Shown here piece by piece: positions 1 through 7,773 of a DNA stretch of 64,000 bases. The translations under genes were made by a program, and so were the position numbers. Each line of letters begins with the position of its first letter. Within the stretch, counting starts at the first letter, position 1. A model generated the notes under the pieces. It had not been told where the DNA came from. It searched no databases and worked only from the letters and a program-made list of their open reading frames with translations. This DNA comes from Giardia muris (taxonomy: Eukaryota; Fornicata; Diplomonadida; Hexamitidae): the NCBI GenBank assembly GCA_006247105.1, contig CM016926.1, positions 806,001 through 870,000 of the forward strand, read 5' to 3'.

Positions 1-89
1 GTGGCGACGCCCCCAGGACTGATGACGAGTGTGCGACAGCCACGTTCCTTGGCGAAGCGTGGAGGGGCGTAGGGGAGGCCACCTTGCAT
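1..89 (-). CDS. N-terminal fragment of an unknown gene leaving the left edge
   Basis: An open frame begins with ATG at 89 and stays open for 29 codons to the window edge. The peptide starts MQGGLPYAPPRF and continues with Arg, Cys, Gly and Val. It is divergent from the Myb gene that starts at 107, and the 17 bp between the two starts are A-rich, like the other divergent start pairs in this window. That arrangement is the main reason to believe it. A competing reading is a plus-strand 3' end stopping at TAG 70-72, which I favour less. Too little is visible to name a family. Confidence 0.45.
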   Translation of the reverse strand, partial: MQGGLPYAPPRFAKERGCRTLVISPGGVA

Positions 90-106
90 ACAAGAAAAAT
101 ACAGCC
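90..106. promoter_or_regulatory. 17-bp A/T-rich divergent promoter
   Basis: The whole space between the divergent ATGs at 89 (minus) and 107 (plus) is 17 bp containing AAGAAAAATA. Giardia promoters are known to be short A/T-rich initiator-like elements next to the start codon, with almost no 5' leader. A shared bidirectional element is inferred. Confidence 0.5.
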
Positions 107-1030
107 ATGGAGGGCGGGACATGCCGCTCTACCCGCACTCGGCGCACTCCGGAACCCGTCATATTCAAGCCTTGTACGGAGGTGGAGGTGCCCGGGCGTG
201 GTGGCCCACGGCGGAAATGGACCCCCGAGGAAGAGCGGATACTCCTTCGGTTACTCCCCTTGGGCCCGTATGACCGACGGTGGTGTGCCACCTACTTCCC
301 ATTGCGCACAGAGCGGGCCGTTCGGGCCCGCTTTTACATGTTACAGCGCGAGAGTTATCAGCGAGGGAGATGTAATGAAGGGGTTTCCGATCCTATGGAT
401 GAAAGTAGCATCATCACCCCTTCGTCAATGCGGACCTCTGGTCCTCGGCATGCCACGGCCCGACTAGTTGAGCAGTTCCGTCCCGAACACACTGCCAATC
501 TTCGGAAGGCTAATTTGTATCAGAACTGTTGCTCATCGGATGGAAATGCTCTAGTGAGTAGTGACTCGTCACGAGTCGATGATGCGGAGACGCCTGACCT
601 TTTAAAGGAGCAAGGTCCTCTTACGGATGCGTCGCCTACGCTCGTCTTAGAATCTGAGAGGAAAGCTGCCATACCGACTAGTATAGGACTGGGGAGTATG
701 CCAGAACATCTCTCAACGACTACCGGTGATACCACTCAGAGTGCTGGTTCGATCTTCGTTCCGACTTGGTATTCAACGCCTCATATGACGCCATTGGAAT
801 ACATACCCCCTACTCTCCCGCCTCCCTATGTTCCATTCACTTCCGCTCACGGTTGGAGTCATGGTATTCCTACCACTACTACCTCATCACTACCACATCC
901 CATGGTTCTTCCATATCTATTGCAACAGACAGGATATCCCTTATTAACGAAGCATTCGGAGCCAGCGGTGCCCTCCGGGGCGGGACAGCTGGCCGGGGTG
1001 GGGGCGCCCTATTACGGCCTACCGCAGTGA
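107..1030 (+). CDS. Myb/SANT-domain protein
   Basis: The 307-residue protein has one Myb/SANT-like repeat near residues 37-80: KWTPEEER at the start, a second Trp in RRWC, then RTERAVRARFYML as the recognition-helix region. The rest is low-complexity and rich in Ser, Thr and Pro, with a Pro/Tyr-rich tail. Myb domains bind DNA, and a Myb protein regulates encystation genes in G. intestinalis. Whether this one does the same is unknown. The ATG at 107 was chosen because it follows AAGAAAAATACAGCC; the frame is open upstream but has only a GTG at 29. The stop TGA lies inside an AGTGAAT polyadenylation signal. The gene converges on the next one with 14 bp between stops. Confidence 0.75.
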   Translation: MEGGTCRSTRTRRTPEPVIFKPCTEVEVPGRGGPRRKWTPEEERILLRLLPLGPYDRRWCATYFPLRTERAVRARFYMLQRESYQRGRCNEGVSDPMDESSIITPSSMRTSGPRHATARLVEQFRPEHTANLRKANLYQNCCSSDGNALVSSDSSRVDDAETPDLLKEQGPLTDASPTLVLESERKAAIPTSIGLGSMPEHLSTTTGDTTQSAGSIFVPTWYSTPHMTPLEYIPPTLPPPYVPFTSAHGWSHGIPTTTTSSLPHPMVLPYLLQQTGYPLLTKHSEPAVPSGAGQLAGVGAPYYGLPQ

Positions 1031-1032
1031 AT
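1026..1032 (+). terminator. AGTGAAT polyadenylation signal overlapping the stop codon
   Basis: AGTGAAT matches the Giardia AGTRAAY signal, and its TGA is the stop codon of the Myb gene. Confidence 0.7.
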
Positions 1033-1044
1033 GGCCGTGGACCG

Positions 1045-2166
1045 TCAATTATCCGCCTCGCAGTACGGATATCCTAGCTGCTTGATGACCTGGGTGAGAA
1101 GCTCGTCGGTCAAGCAGGTGAGGTTCTGCTGTTGCATCAGCTCTGCCGCCTTCTCGAACATACTCGAGAGAATATATTGGACCGTGAGGCCCACAACACG
1201 AATTTGTCCGACGTTCCGCTTCTCAGACGTCAAGCCCATCAAGTGCTGGATGAGCTCGTCGGGGAAGACGCAAGTATAGTGGGTTGGTGCACTATCGATG
1301 GTGGACACTAAAGAGTCGACGGCATGAGAGACGCGCGAAAGGTAGCCTTCGCGCACCTTCTTGAACCGCTCGTTGTCGACGCTATCAACTTGGTATCGCT
1401 CGGCGGGGAGTACGACCTGTGATGAGGGCTCCACATGTTTTATCGTCCGGCTTGTCTTCATGGATTGGTGCGACTGTGATTGGTGCGATTGTGAGTGCGA
1501 AGCCGGACGTAGGTGCATCGAGGATTGGGGCTGCTGGACGGGTAGGACCGTTGGAGCCATCGATCTATGCAGCGGTTGACGTGATAATGGTTGTGGTGAT
1601 GCCGGCGATTGCTGTGTCGATTGAAAAGAGGAGGAGACCATCGTGGTGGAAGGCATCTCGGCAGCATCATATGGCACTGGGATATTAGGCTGGTTGGGAT
1701 GGATCTTCGGTAAGCTCGAAGGAATTACCGATTGAGGGTATATTGGAGGCTGAGGTATTTGTGAGGCGGATGTAGGGCCAGTAGGAACAGAGGTAGTCGT
1801 CGAAGGGAGTATCATGGGATGGATCCCCGTGGAGGGGTGCGTAAAGTCTGTGGAGGCGGGTCCAAGCGATTTCCCTAATATTGAGTCAGTGATATATTGG
1901 GCTGAAAGCAAGGAGGGAGGATTGAGCATGCTCCGCTCGGGATAGAGGTCGGGAGTCGGCGAAGGGTGTATCTGCGCCTGGTTTGGAGCTATGGCCGAAG
2001 GCGGAGGTAAAGTCGTTGTCGATGACAAAGGAGGGTTGGGTAGCATCGGTGGTAATGCGAGGCCCGGAGGTGGGGGTGGGGGTGGAGGTGAAGGGTCTTG
2101 AGATTGGTACTGCGGCTGTGATTGAGTCTGGGTTTGTGACCTACTGGCGATCGCCTTTGGCGGCAT
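1045..2166 (-). CDS. Proline/glutamine-rich protein with conserved C-terminal helical region
   Basis: This 373-residue protein is not recognised. Residues 1 to about 260 are disordered and rich in Pro, Gln and Ser, with a polyproline run near residue 30. The last 110 residues look folded and helical, containing VDNERFKKVREGYLSRV and a C-terminal stretch ending in TDELLTQVIKQLGYPY. Such a layout is seen in transcription and RNA-processing cofactors, but nothing here proves that. The start at 2166 follows A/T-rich sequence; a GTG-type extension upstream would run into the divergent neighbour. It shares a 16-bp upstream space with the glucanotransferase gene. Confidence 0.7.
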   Translation of the reverse strand: MPPKAIASRSQTQTQSQPQYQSQDPSPPPPPPPPGLALPPMLPNPPLSSTTTLPPPSAIAPNQAQIHPSPTPDLYPERSMLNPPSLLSAQYITDSILGKSLGPASTDFTHPSTGIHPMILPSTTTSVPTGPTSASQIPQPPIYPQSVIPSSLPKIHPNQPNIPVPYDAAEMPSTTMVSSSFQSTQQSPASPQPLSRQPLHRSMAPTVLPVQQPQSSMHLRPASHSQSHQSQSHQSMKTSRTIKHVEPSSQVVLPAERYQVDSVDNERFKKVREGYLSRVSHAVDSLVSTIDSAPTHYTCVFPDELIQHLMGLTSEKRNVGQIRVVGLTVQYILSSMFEKAAELMQQQNLTCLTDELLTQVIKQLGYPYCEADN

Positions 2167-2182
2167 ATTAAAAAAAGAGCAC
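2167..2182. promoter_or_regulatory. 16-bp A-rich divergent promoter
   Basis: The ATGs at 2166 (minus) and 2183 (plus) are separated by 16 bp holding ATTAAAAAAAGAG. This is the entire upstream space of both genes, so it is inferred to be a bidirectional initiator. Confidence 0.6.
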
Positions 2183-5100
2183 ATGGAGCACCGCCTTGTA
2201 GTCGTCCTACACTTCACCCTTCGTAATTACGTGGCCCAACCCGATGACCGCATCGCTATCCGGACATCGCTCCATGGCGAGGAGCCTTTTCCGTTGGAGC
2301 AGAAGGGCGGCCAGTGGGATGGAGTCCTTGATATCACAACACACCTCTCGGCCGCGACGGCATCTGATACCTACCACTACCGCTACGTCCTGATTCGTAA
2401 GGATGGCTCCCAAGAGCTTGACGTCCTTGAGCGTAGTCTTCCTCTCTTCCCGACGCTAGGCGATATGCATCAGCAATGCATCTCTGCTCTCGTCCTTCAC
2501 CCCAGCTACGAGACCCTCGTGGGGAAAAAGGACAATACCTTGAAGCTGACATTCGAGTTCGTCGACGATTGGAGTCTTAACGGGCGTCTTCCTTGGAACA
2601 AGTCCTCGATGCAGATCATCCTCGACAATAGTCGTGCCGTCTCCCCCTCCTCCCTCGTGAACAAGGACCTCGTTACTAGGATCTTCAGCCGATGTTTCTG
2701 GAAGATCGACGATGCCCTCGATACCTCCGACCATGTGACTCAAGCTCTTCTTGATGAGTCTCGTGGTGGCAGGGGAAAGGGGAAGCTTTCCATCCTGAAG
2801 GCGAGTAAGCTCGTCAAGAACGCAGAACTCCGTCGGCAGTCCCCACGAAGCAACGTCCTGCACTCTAACCTGGTTCCTGTGCTATTCACGTGTGTCGTAC
2901 CTTATATCACACGGAAGGAACGGGTCGTGTTGACTGGAAACCTTCCGCGCTTCGGGAGCTGGAATCCCAATTCTAGGAGCTCAATCCCCATGGTTCACGT
3001 TGGGAATAGGCGTTTCGAGGCTCCAACCATCTTCCACTTGACTCATGAGGAGGCCCAAAGCTTCCAGTTCAAGTACGTCATCGATCACGGTAACGGTTCC
3101 TTCTCCTTTGAGGGTGGCGAGAATAGGACGCTTGGTATCACTCCCATACCCCAGAATGAGTTTGTCGAGACGGTCGGCCAGGTTCTTGCTGCATCTCCCC
3201 TGGCTAAGGATCGGAATGCCTATACTCGCGCTCCACGCGATACTGACTCTCCGATTCACATCCAGTTTAATGCCTACTTCATCGATTCCTTCTTCCGTTA
3301 TCCGTACAACATCGCCCCGCGTCTAACCGCCCTTCTCGCCCCGATGTTCTCTCTCCGCTCGGCGTTTTCGACGGGGATTGGAGACTTTGGTGACCTCCGA
3401 ATGCTCGCGGACTTTGCGGCCCGCTGTGGGGTGAACATCGTCCAGCTCCTCCCGATCCAAGACACGATCAGCTCTCCCGTCCTTGACCGTGATGGACGTA
3501 ACGTCCTGATGGCTCCCTTCTCGCATGAGGACTCGAACCCTTATCGCACGATCTCCGTCTTCGCCCTCCACCCGGTCTACATTCGTTGCGACAAGCTCGT
3601 GCCTCCTAAGAACGAGCGGATGTGGAAGCGCCTCAACGAGTTCAGGCACGCGTGCACGAAGGACCTCTCCTACCTCCACTGCCGCTTCGACTACGCGACG
3701 GCTTGCCGTGGGAAGCTCAACTTCCTCTACGAGGTCTACGACGACCAGTGTGCGAACTCCTCGCTCTCCCATGTTGTCCTCGAGATCATGGACTGGATCA
3801 CAAAGACCGTCGTTGTTGAGCCTTGGATCTACGCATACATGCTCTATCGATATCTCGTTGACATCCTTTCATCCGCCAGTTTCGTCGATGAGCACCCTGA
3901 CGTCCTTACCCGGAGCAATAAGCATCTTACTGACCTCTTCTCCCTATTGAATCCGCAGACACGGACGATACTTCCCAGTGATGCCTCACTATATGTCAAG
4001 GAACTCGTCGACAAGCTGAAGGAGGCTGGGAAGACGCCCTCGGCACCGCTCGCGAAGATCACGAAGCATATCTTCTTCTACGGGTTCCTGCAGATGCACG
4101 CCTACACCCAACTCCTTAAGTTCAGTATCTACTGCCGCAAACGTGGGATTGCGCTCAAGGGTGACTTCTTCTATAGCACGACCTCTCGTAGCCTTGATGT
4201 CTGGCAGCAGCCGGAACTATTCGATTCCAAGTTCGTCATCGGCGCACCTCCTGACGCCTTTGCACCCTCTGGCCAGAATCTTGGGTATCCGGCATTGGAT
4301 TGGGATTACTTGAAACAGACGAACTATGCGTGGATCAAGCAGAGGTTGACCTTCTTCGAGCTCTTCTTCGACTGTGTCCGTCTCGATCATATCTTGAGCT
4401 GGTTCAGGACGTGGGAGATCCCACGGGATGCGCACCGTTCGAATGGCGCTCTCGGACAGTTTCATCCTGCCGCTCCACTTCATTGGGATTGGGTGTACGA
4501 GGTGTGTTTGGACCCGGAGTCTCCAATCCCTTGGTGCCGTACGAAGGAGGGCATCGTCGATCGTCTGACGAAGCCGTATCTTAAACGAGAACATGCGCAC
4601 AAGCTTTGTAATGCCGCTGCAGGAGATTTGGCCTGCCGAGACCTGATGGATCTCGAGATTCTTGAACTTGATAGCAAGACGGATTCCTATGTTTTGAAGT
4701 TGAGTGAGAAGGCGGCGTTCGATAAGCTTTATGAGGCCTTTGCGGCAGACGAGATCACTGGGGAATTGTGTACCGCTCTACACGAAGCATTGCTGAGGCT
4801 TGTCTCGAATGTCTGTCTCCTTCCGGATAATAGGGATCCAGATAGGTATTGCCATCCTGTCTTCAAGAATCGTGACGTCGTAACAGAGGCATATTCCTTG
4901 ACGACCTTGGAGCACTCAGCCCTTCGCGATAAGATCAGACACTGGTCCAACGAGTACTTCCGTACTTGGCACGACACGGAGTGGTCCACGGTCGGGTATG
5001 AGAGGCTCTCAAAGGTGTGCGACGCGACCAACATGATGATCTGTGGAGAAGACCTTGGGCATCCTCATCCCTGCTTCACTCGCGTCATGAACGACCTTGG

Positions 5101-5590
5101 GATCCTCGGGCTTCGTGTTCAAAGGATGCCGACCGAAGGCCACGGCCGTTTCTATAGGTGCGAGGACGAGTCCGTGTACTCATACCTCACGGTGGCCGCA
5201 CCATCAATACACAACATCATGCCCCTTCGCGCTTGGTGGGAAACAAGCCGAGACGTCGCTTGTGCCTTTTGGAAGGAGCGTCTGGGCCGCTATAACGATA
5301 GCGATTGGCAAGTCTCAAGAACCCTCTCCGAGTTCGATTGCCGCGCCATCCTCCGCCAGAACCTGCACTCGAAGAGTATCATCTGCTGCTTGATGATCCA
5401 GGACATTCTTGGTTCCTGTGACAAGTATCGTTACACCGGTGACGCCCGGGATGAGGTTATCAACATCCCCGAGGACCCGAACTGGGTCTGGAAGTACCGT
5501 ATGCATCTGAGCTTAGAGGAATTGCACAATAGTGACCTGGTTGGGATCATCGGGGATGAAATCAGTAGTGCGGGACGCATTCTCGAGTAA
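2183..5590 (+). CDS. 4-alpha-glucanotransferase, DPE2-type (CBM20-CBM20-GH77)
   Basis: The 1135-residue protein has the DPE2 layout: two N-terminal starch-binding CBM20 domains (about 1-110 and 230-335; the second holds VVLTGNLPRFGSW) and a GH77 amylomaltase domain from about 370 (STGIGDFGDLRMLADFA, VQLLPIQDT). DPE2 enzymes transfer glucosyl units between maltose or glycogen-type glucans in the cytosol. The nucleophile region VRLDH (Asp735) and the acid/base region CGEDLG (Glu956) are present. At the position of the third GH77 carboxylate, usually Asp in an S-x-H-D context, I read SIHNIM, that is Asn1011. That could weaken or abolish activity. The gene ends in AGTAAAT overlapping its TAA. Confidence 0.93.
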   Translation: MEHRLVVVLHFTLRNYVAQPDDRIAIRTSLHGEEPFPLEQKGGQWDGVLDITTHLSAATASDTYHYRYVLIRKDGSQELDVLERSLPLFPTLGDMHQQCISALVLHPSYETLVGKKDNTLKLTFEFVDDWSLNGRLPWNKSSMQIILDNSRAVSPSSLVNKDLVTRIFSRCFWKIDDALDTSDHVTQALLDESRGGRGKGKLSILKASKLVKNAELRRQSPRSNVLHSNLVPVLFTCVVPYITRKERVVLTGNLPRFGSWNPNSRSSIPMVHVGNRRFEAPTIFHLTHEEAQSFQFKYVIDHGNGSFSFEGGENRTLGITPIPQNEFVETVGQVLAASPLAKDRNAYTRAPRDTDSPIHIQFNAYFIDSFFRYPYNIAPRLTALLAPMFSLRSAFSTGIGDFGDLRMLADFAARCGVNIVQLLPIQDTISSPVLDRDGRNVLMAPFSHEDSNPYRTISVFALHPVYIRCDKLVPPKNERMWKRLNEFRHACTKDLSYLHCRFDYATACRGKLNFLYEVYDDQCANSSLSHVVLEIMDWITKTVVVEPWIYAYMLYRYLVDILSSASFVDEHPDVLTRSNKHLTDLFSLLNPQTRTILPSDASLYVKELVDKLKEAGKTPSAPLAKITKHIFFYGFLQMHAYTQLLKFSIYCRKRGIALKGDFFYSTTSRSLDVWQQPELFDSKFVIGAPPDAFAPSGQNLGYPALDWDYLKQTNYAWIKQRLTFFELFFDCVRLDHILSWFRTWEIPRDAHRSNGALGQFHPAAPLHWDWVYEVCLDPESPIPWCRTKEGIVDRLTKPYLKREHAHKLCNAAAGDLACRDLMDLEILELDSKTDSYVLKLSEKAAFDKLYEAFAADEITGELCTALHEALLRLVSNVCLLPDNRDPDRYCHPVFKNRDVVTEAYSLTTLEHSALRDKIRHWSNEYFRTWHDTEWSTVGYERLSKVCDATNMMICGEDLGHPHPCFTRVMNDLGILGLRVQRMPTEGHGRFYRCEDESVYSYLTVAAPSIHNIMPLRAWWETSRDVACAFWKERLGRYNDSDWQVSRTLSEFDCRAILRQNLHSKSIICCLMIQDILGSCDKYRYTGDARDEVINIPEDPNWVWKYRMHLSLEELHNSDLVGIIGDEISSAGRILE

Positions 5591-5592
5591 AT
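5586..5592 (+). terminator. AGTAAAT polyadenylation signal overlapping the stop codon
   Basis: AGTAAAT fits AGTRAAY, and the TAA within it is the stop of the glucanotransferase gene. Confidence 0.7.
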
Positions 5593-5605
5593 AAGCATTC
5601 ACTGC

Positions 5606-5950
5606 TTAGTCAAAGACGGTGCGCTTGATCCCGTGCTCATGCGGGGAGAACAGACGTTGGTCAAAGTCATCATTGTAAAGACCGATCACATCCGTCTCAG
5701 TTTTTGGCTGAACGGCACGGCGGTATGGGGCGGGGATTCTAGCCATGACGTCTGAGTTATCGAGGACCTTCCGTGGGGGGAGACCGACCTTCTCACGGCA
5801 TTGATCAGTAATCCCTTGGGATTCTGCACACGCCTGAATGTATTCCGGGCCGTACTGTAGGTTCCACTCTTCACGGAGGGCGCGCTCCTTCTGCTCGCGC
5901 TCGCGGAGGCGTCGTTCATGAGCGACCGTTCCGCCATCATCGTTCGACAT
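5606..5950 (-). CDS. Small charged protein, unknown function
   Basis: This 114-residue protein has a highly charged helical N-terminus (HERRLREREQKERALREEW) and an extended C-terminal half ending in FSPHEHGIKRTVFD. I do not recognise it. Small proteins of this style include axonemal microtubule-inner proteins, but that is only a suggestion. The ATG at 5950 follows CCAAGAAA. Upstream in-frame ATGs would lie deep inside the divergent kinase gene. Its stop is 15 bp from that of the glucanotransferase gene, in convergent orientation. Confidence 0.65.
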   Translation of the reverse strand: MSNDDGGTVAHERRLREREQKERALREEWNLQYGPEYIQACAESQGITDQCREKVGLPPRKVLDNSDVMARIPAPYRRAVQPKTETDVIGLYNDDFDQRLFSPHEHGIKRTVFD

Positions 5951-5958
5951 TTTCTTGG
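5951..5958. promoter_or_regulatory. 8-bp space between divergent start codons
   Basis: Only TTTCTTGG separates the minus ATG at 5950 from the plus ATG at 5959. Either the promoter of one gene lies inside the other's coding sequence, or the kinase starts downstream, for example at the in-frame ATGs at 6091 or 6172. Confidence 0.35.
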
Positions 5959-7122
5959 ATGCGACGAATGCCACAACTCTATAGGCGGCCGATCGGGTTA
6001 CGGCCGAGCATCTTCGGCTCCTGGACGGAGGACTTGGAGGTGTCCGAGGGACGGATTCCAAGACTGCCACCCTTGGTACGGTTGACCCGTATGGGTACAA
6101 GGGCTGGGGTTAAGGTGGTAGAGAAGCCACAGCCACGTACGGAACGGAAGCCTATCCGCAGGGTATTGCCAATGGCCTTGACAGAGCCGGAGTATCTTGA
6201 TCATGCACACCTACAATTCTCAGATAAGTATGAGAAGAAGACCTTAGTTAACTTCGGGACGTACGCAAGGGTCTTCAAGTGTACGAGGAAGAAGGATGGG
6301 AAGGAGTTCGCGCTTAAGGAGGCCGACGTCTTCGGACCGTACCAGGAACAATTATTACATTCCTGTCAAGTCCTATTGAGACTATCACACCCCAACCTGA
6401 CGAGGGTCGTCGATTACGTCCACGACCCGGTTGAGGAAAGAGTATATCTCATCTCCGAGCTATATCCATGCGGGGATGTCTATATCAAGCTAAAGGCTGA
6501 ACGCGATAACTTCATCGATCACTTCCCAGACGAACGGGTGGTTTGGGACATCATTAGCCAGATTATTGACGCCCTAGCATATCTCCATGCACCAGACAAG
6601 GATGGAATCCACACGGTGATTCATAGAGACATCTCAACGAGGAATATCCTCGTTACAGACATGGACTCCAAAAAAGTCATACTCATAGCCTCGGTATTGT
6701 GCACAGAGCTAGTTCCAGGGACGAAAACGGCCCAGTTGGCCGGAACTCTTCAATATGCAGCTCCTGAGATGTTAATGGGCCAAGAATATGACGAAAAGGT
6801 CGACCTTTGGTCCCTTGGGTGCACCATCTACGAGATCTGCAAGGGTTACAAGCTATTCTTCCAAGCAGATATCCCCTCCTTACTTCGGGCCCAAAGAGCA
6901 ACTCTCAATGCTGATCTGGTCATGTATAGCATAGAACTGCGACAGTTCGTCAACGCTCTTTTGACCTTCGACCCAAAAGAACGGCTATCAGCAGAGCTTG
7001 CAGCCAGACACCCTAAGGTAATTGAGGCGCGTGAACGCTTGGAGTCGGGTGAGTCTCTCACCTATGGCTGGTTTCAACACCTGAAGCCTTCTTTTTCCCT
7101 AGAAGACCTCGAATACCTATGA
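5959..7122 (+). CDS. NEK-like protein kinase without a DFG motif (pseudokinase)
   Basis: This 387-residue protein has a kinase domain from about residue 85 to 375. Visible motifs are a degenerate Gly-loop (VNFGTYARVF), the VAIK-type lysine (FALK, Lys120), the catalytic loop HRDISTRN (Asp224, Asn229), YAAPE, and WSLGCTIYEI. The metal-binding DFG is absent: after LVTDMDSKKVILI the chain reads ASV (244-246). The kinase is therefore expected to be inactive or atypical. Giardia has a greatly expanded NEK family in which many members are predicted to be inactive, and this fits. Its 3' end overlaps the convergent neighbour by 65 bp. The start is uncertain because 5959 lies 8 bp from a divergent ATG. 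Confidence 0.85.
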   Translation: MRRMPQLYRRPIGLRPSIFGSWTEDLEVSEGRIPRLPPLVRLTRMGTRAGVKVVEKPQPRTERKPIRRVLPMALTEPEYLDHAHLQFSDKYEKKTLVNFGTYARVFKCTRKKDGKEFALKEADVFGPYQEQLLHSCQVLLRLSHPNLTRVVDYVHDPVEERVYLISELYPCGDVYIKLKAERDNFIDHFPDERVVWDIISQIIDALAYLHAPDKDGIHTVIHRDISTRNILVTDMDSKKVILIASVLCTELVPGTKTAQLAGTLQYAAPEMLMGQEYDEKVDLWSLGCTIYEICKGYKLFFQADIPSLLRAQRATLNADLVMYSIELRQFVNALLTFDPKERLSAELAARHPKVIEARERLESGESLTYGWFQHLKPSFSLEDLEYL

Positions 7123-7531
7123 CGGTCTGTTTGATACAATAAGTCGCGATTGGCTCCACTAAGATCTCTGGCATCATTCGGACTACGCCTTTATGGCCCT
7201 CCTCAATGGATTTGAGAAGGAGGGCATCCCAATTGCGCCCCGCACCTATTCCTTCCGTCTTTATATTCAAATAGATCGTCTTGATAGACTTGAGCGAAAA
7301 CTCGCTCAAGGACGCTAGAGCGACATAAGGGAGGATAGGCTCTTTGATATATAGCCCATCCTCGGTTCCTGGGATCGGTTGAGTGCCATGCTCTCGTCGA
7401 TATCGATTCTCGGCGGTAAATAGCTCCCGAGTATAAATATGCTCGAAGATGGCATGGGAGGCGATGGCGGCCCCCGGGTTCCCCTGCATCCGCGGATCAA
7501 AAATGGCGTTTGGGATCGGTATTTCTAGCAT
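7058..7531 (-). CDS. Conserved-looking protein of unknown function
   Basis: This 157-residue protein begins MLEIPIPNAIFDPRMQG and has a helical middle (ALASLSEFSLKSIKTIYLNI) and a basic tail (LLGKKKASGVETSHR). I do not recognise a family. It lacks membrane segments and low complexity, so it looks like a compact fold. The ATG at 7531 is preceded by an A-rich stretch (CAAACAAAAGGAG). The last 21 codons overlap the 3' end of the convergent kinase gene. Confidence 0.65.
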   Translation of the reverse strand: MLEIPIPNAIFDPRMQGNPGAAIASHAIFEHIYTRELFTAENRYRREHGTQPIPGTEDGLYIKEPILPYVALASLSEFSLKSIKTIYLNIKTEGIGAGRNWDALLLKSIEEGHKGVVRMMPEILVEPIATYCIKQTVIGIRGLLGKKKASGVETSHR

Positions 7532-7561
7532 CTCCTTTTGTTTGAACTGAGAAAGAAAACA
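7532..7561. promoter_or_regulatory. 30-bp divergent promoter
   Basis: The 30 bp between the ATGs at 7531 and 7562 contain GAGAAAGAAAACA on the plus side and CAAACAAAAGG on the minus side. Both look like Giardia initiator elements. Confidence 0.5.
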
Positions 7562-7726
7562 ATGCCAGTAGACCTCTCGAAGATTGGGCAGCAGCTCAAG
7601 GAGAAGGCTCCCGAGATCGTTCACGAGGTGGTCGAGGGGGTCAAGAAGGCGATCATGGGGAAGAAGGAGGGCGAAGCCGCAGACTCTCAGCCGACCGGAT
7701 CCGAAACTCCTGCTAAGGAGCAGTGA
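7562..7726 (+). CDS. 54-residue amphipathic helical protein
   Basis: The protein starts MPVDLSKIGQQLKEKAPEI and is predicted to form one long charged helix (to about residue 45), followed by a Ser/Thr/Pro/Glu tail ending TPAKEQ. No family is recognised. The ATG lies right after AAAGAAAACA, the codon use matches its neighbours, and the stop sits in AGTGATT, close to the polyadenylation consensus. These points make it a real small gene rather than a chance frame. Confidence 0.6.
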   Translation: MPVDLSKIGQQLKEKAPEIVHEVVEGVKKAIMGKKEGEAADSQPTGSETPAKEQ

Positions 7727-7773
7727 TTAGAGACTTTCGTGATGGACGCACCCCAAATCCTAGTAAAATCTCG

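Noticed and set aside
1..72. Plus-strand frame open from base 1 to TAG at 70-72
   Set aside because: It could be the end of an upstream gene, but the minus-strand start at 89 with an A-rich divergent gap fits the genome's layout better; not excluded.
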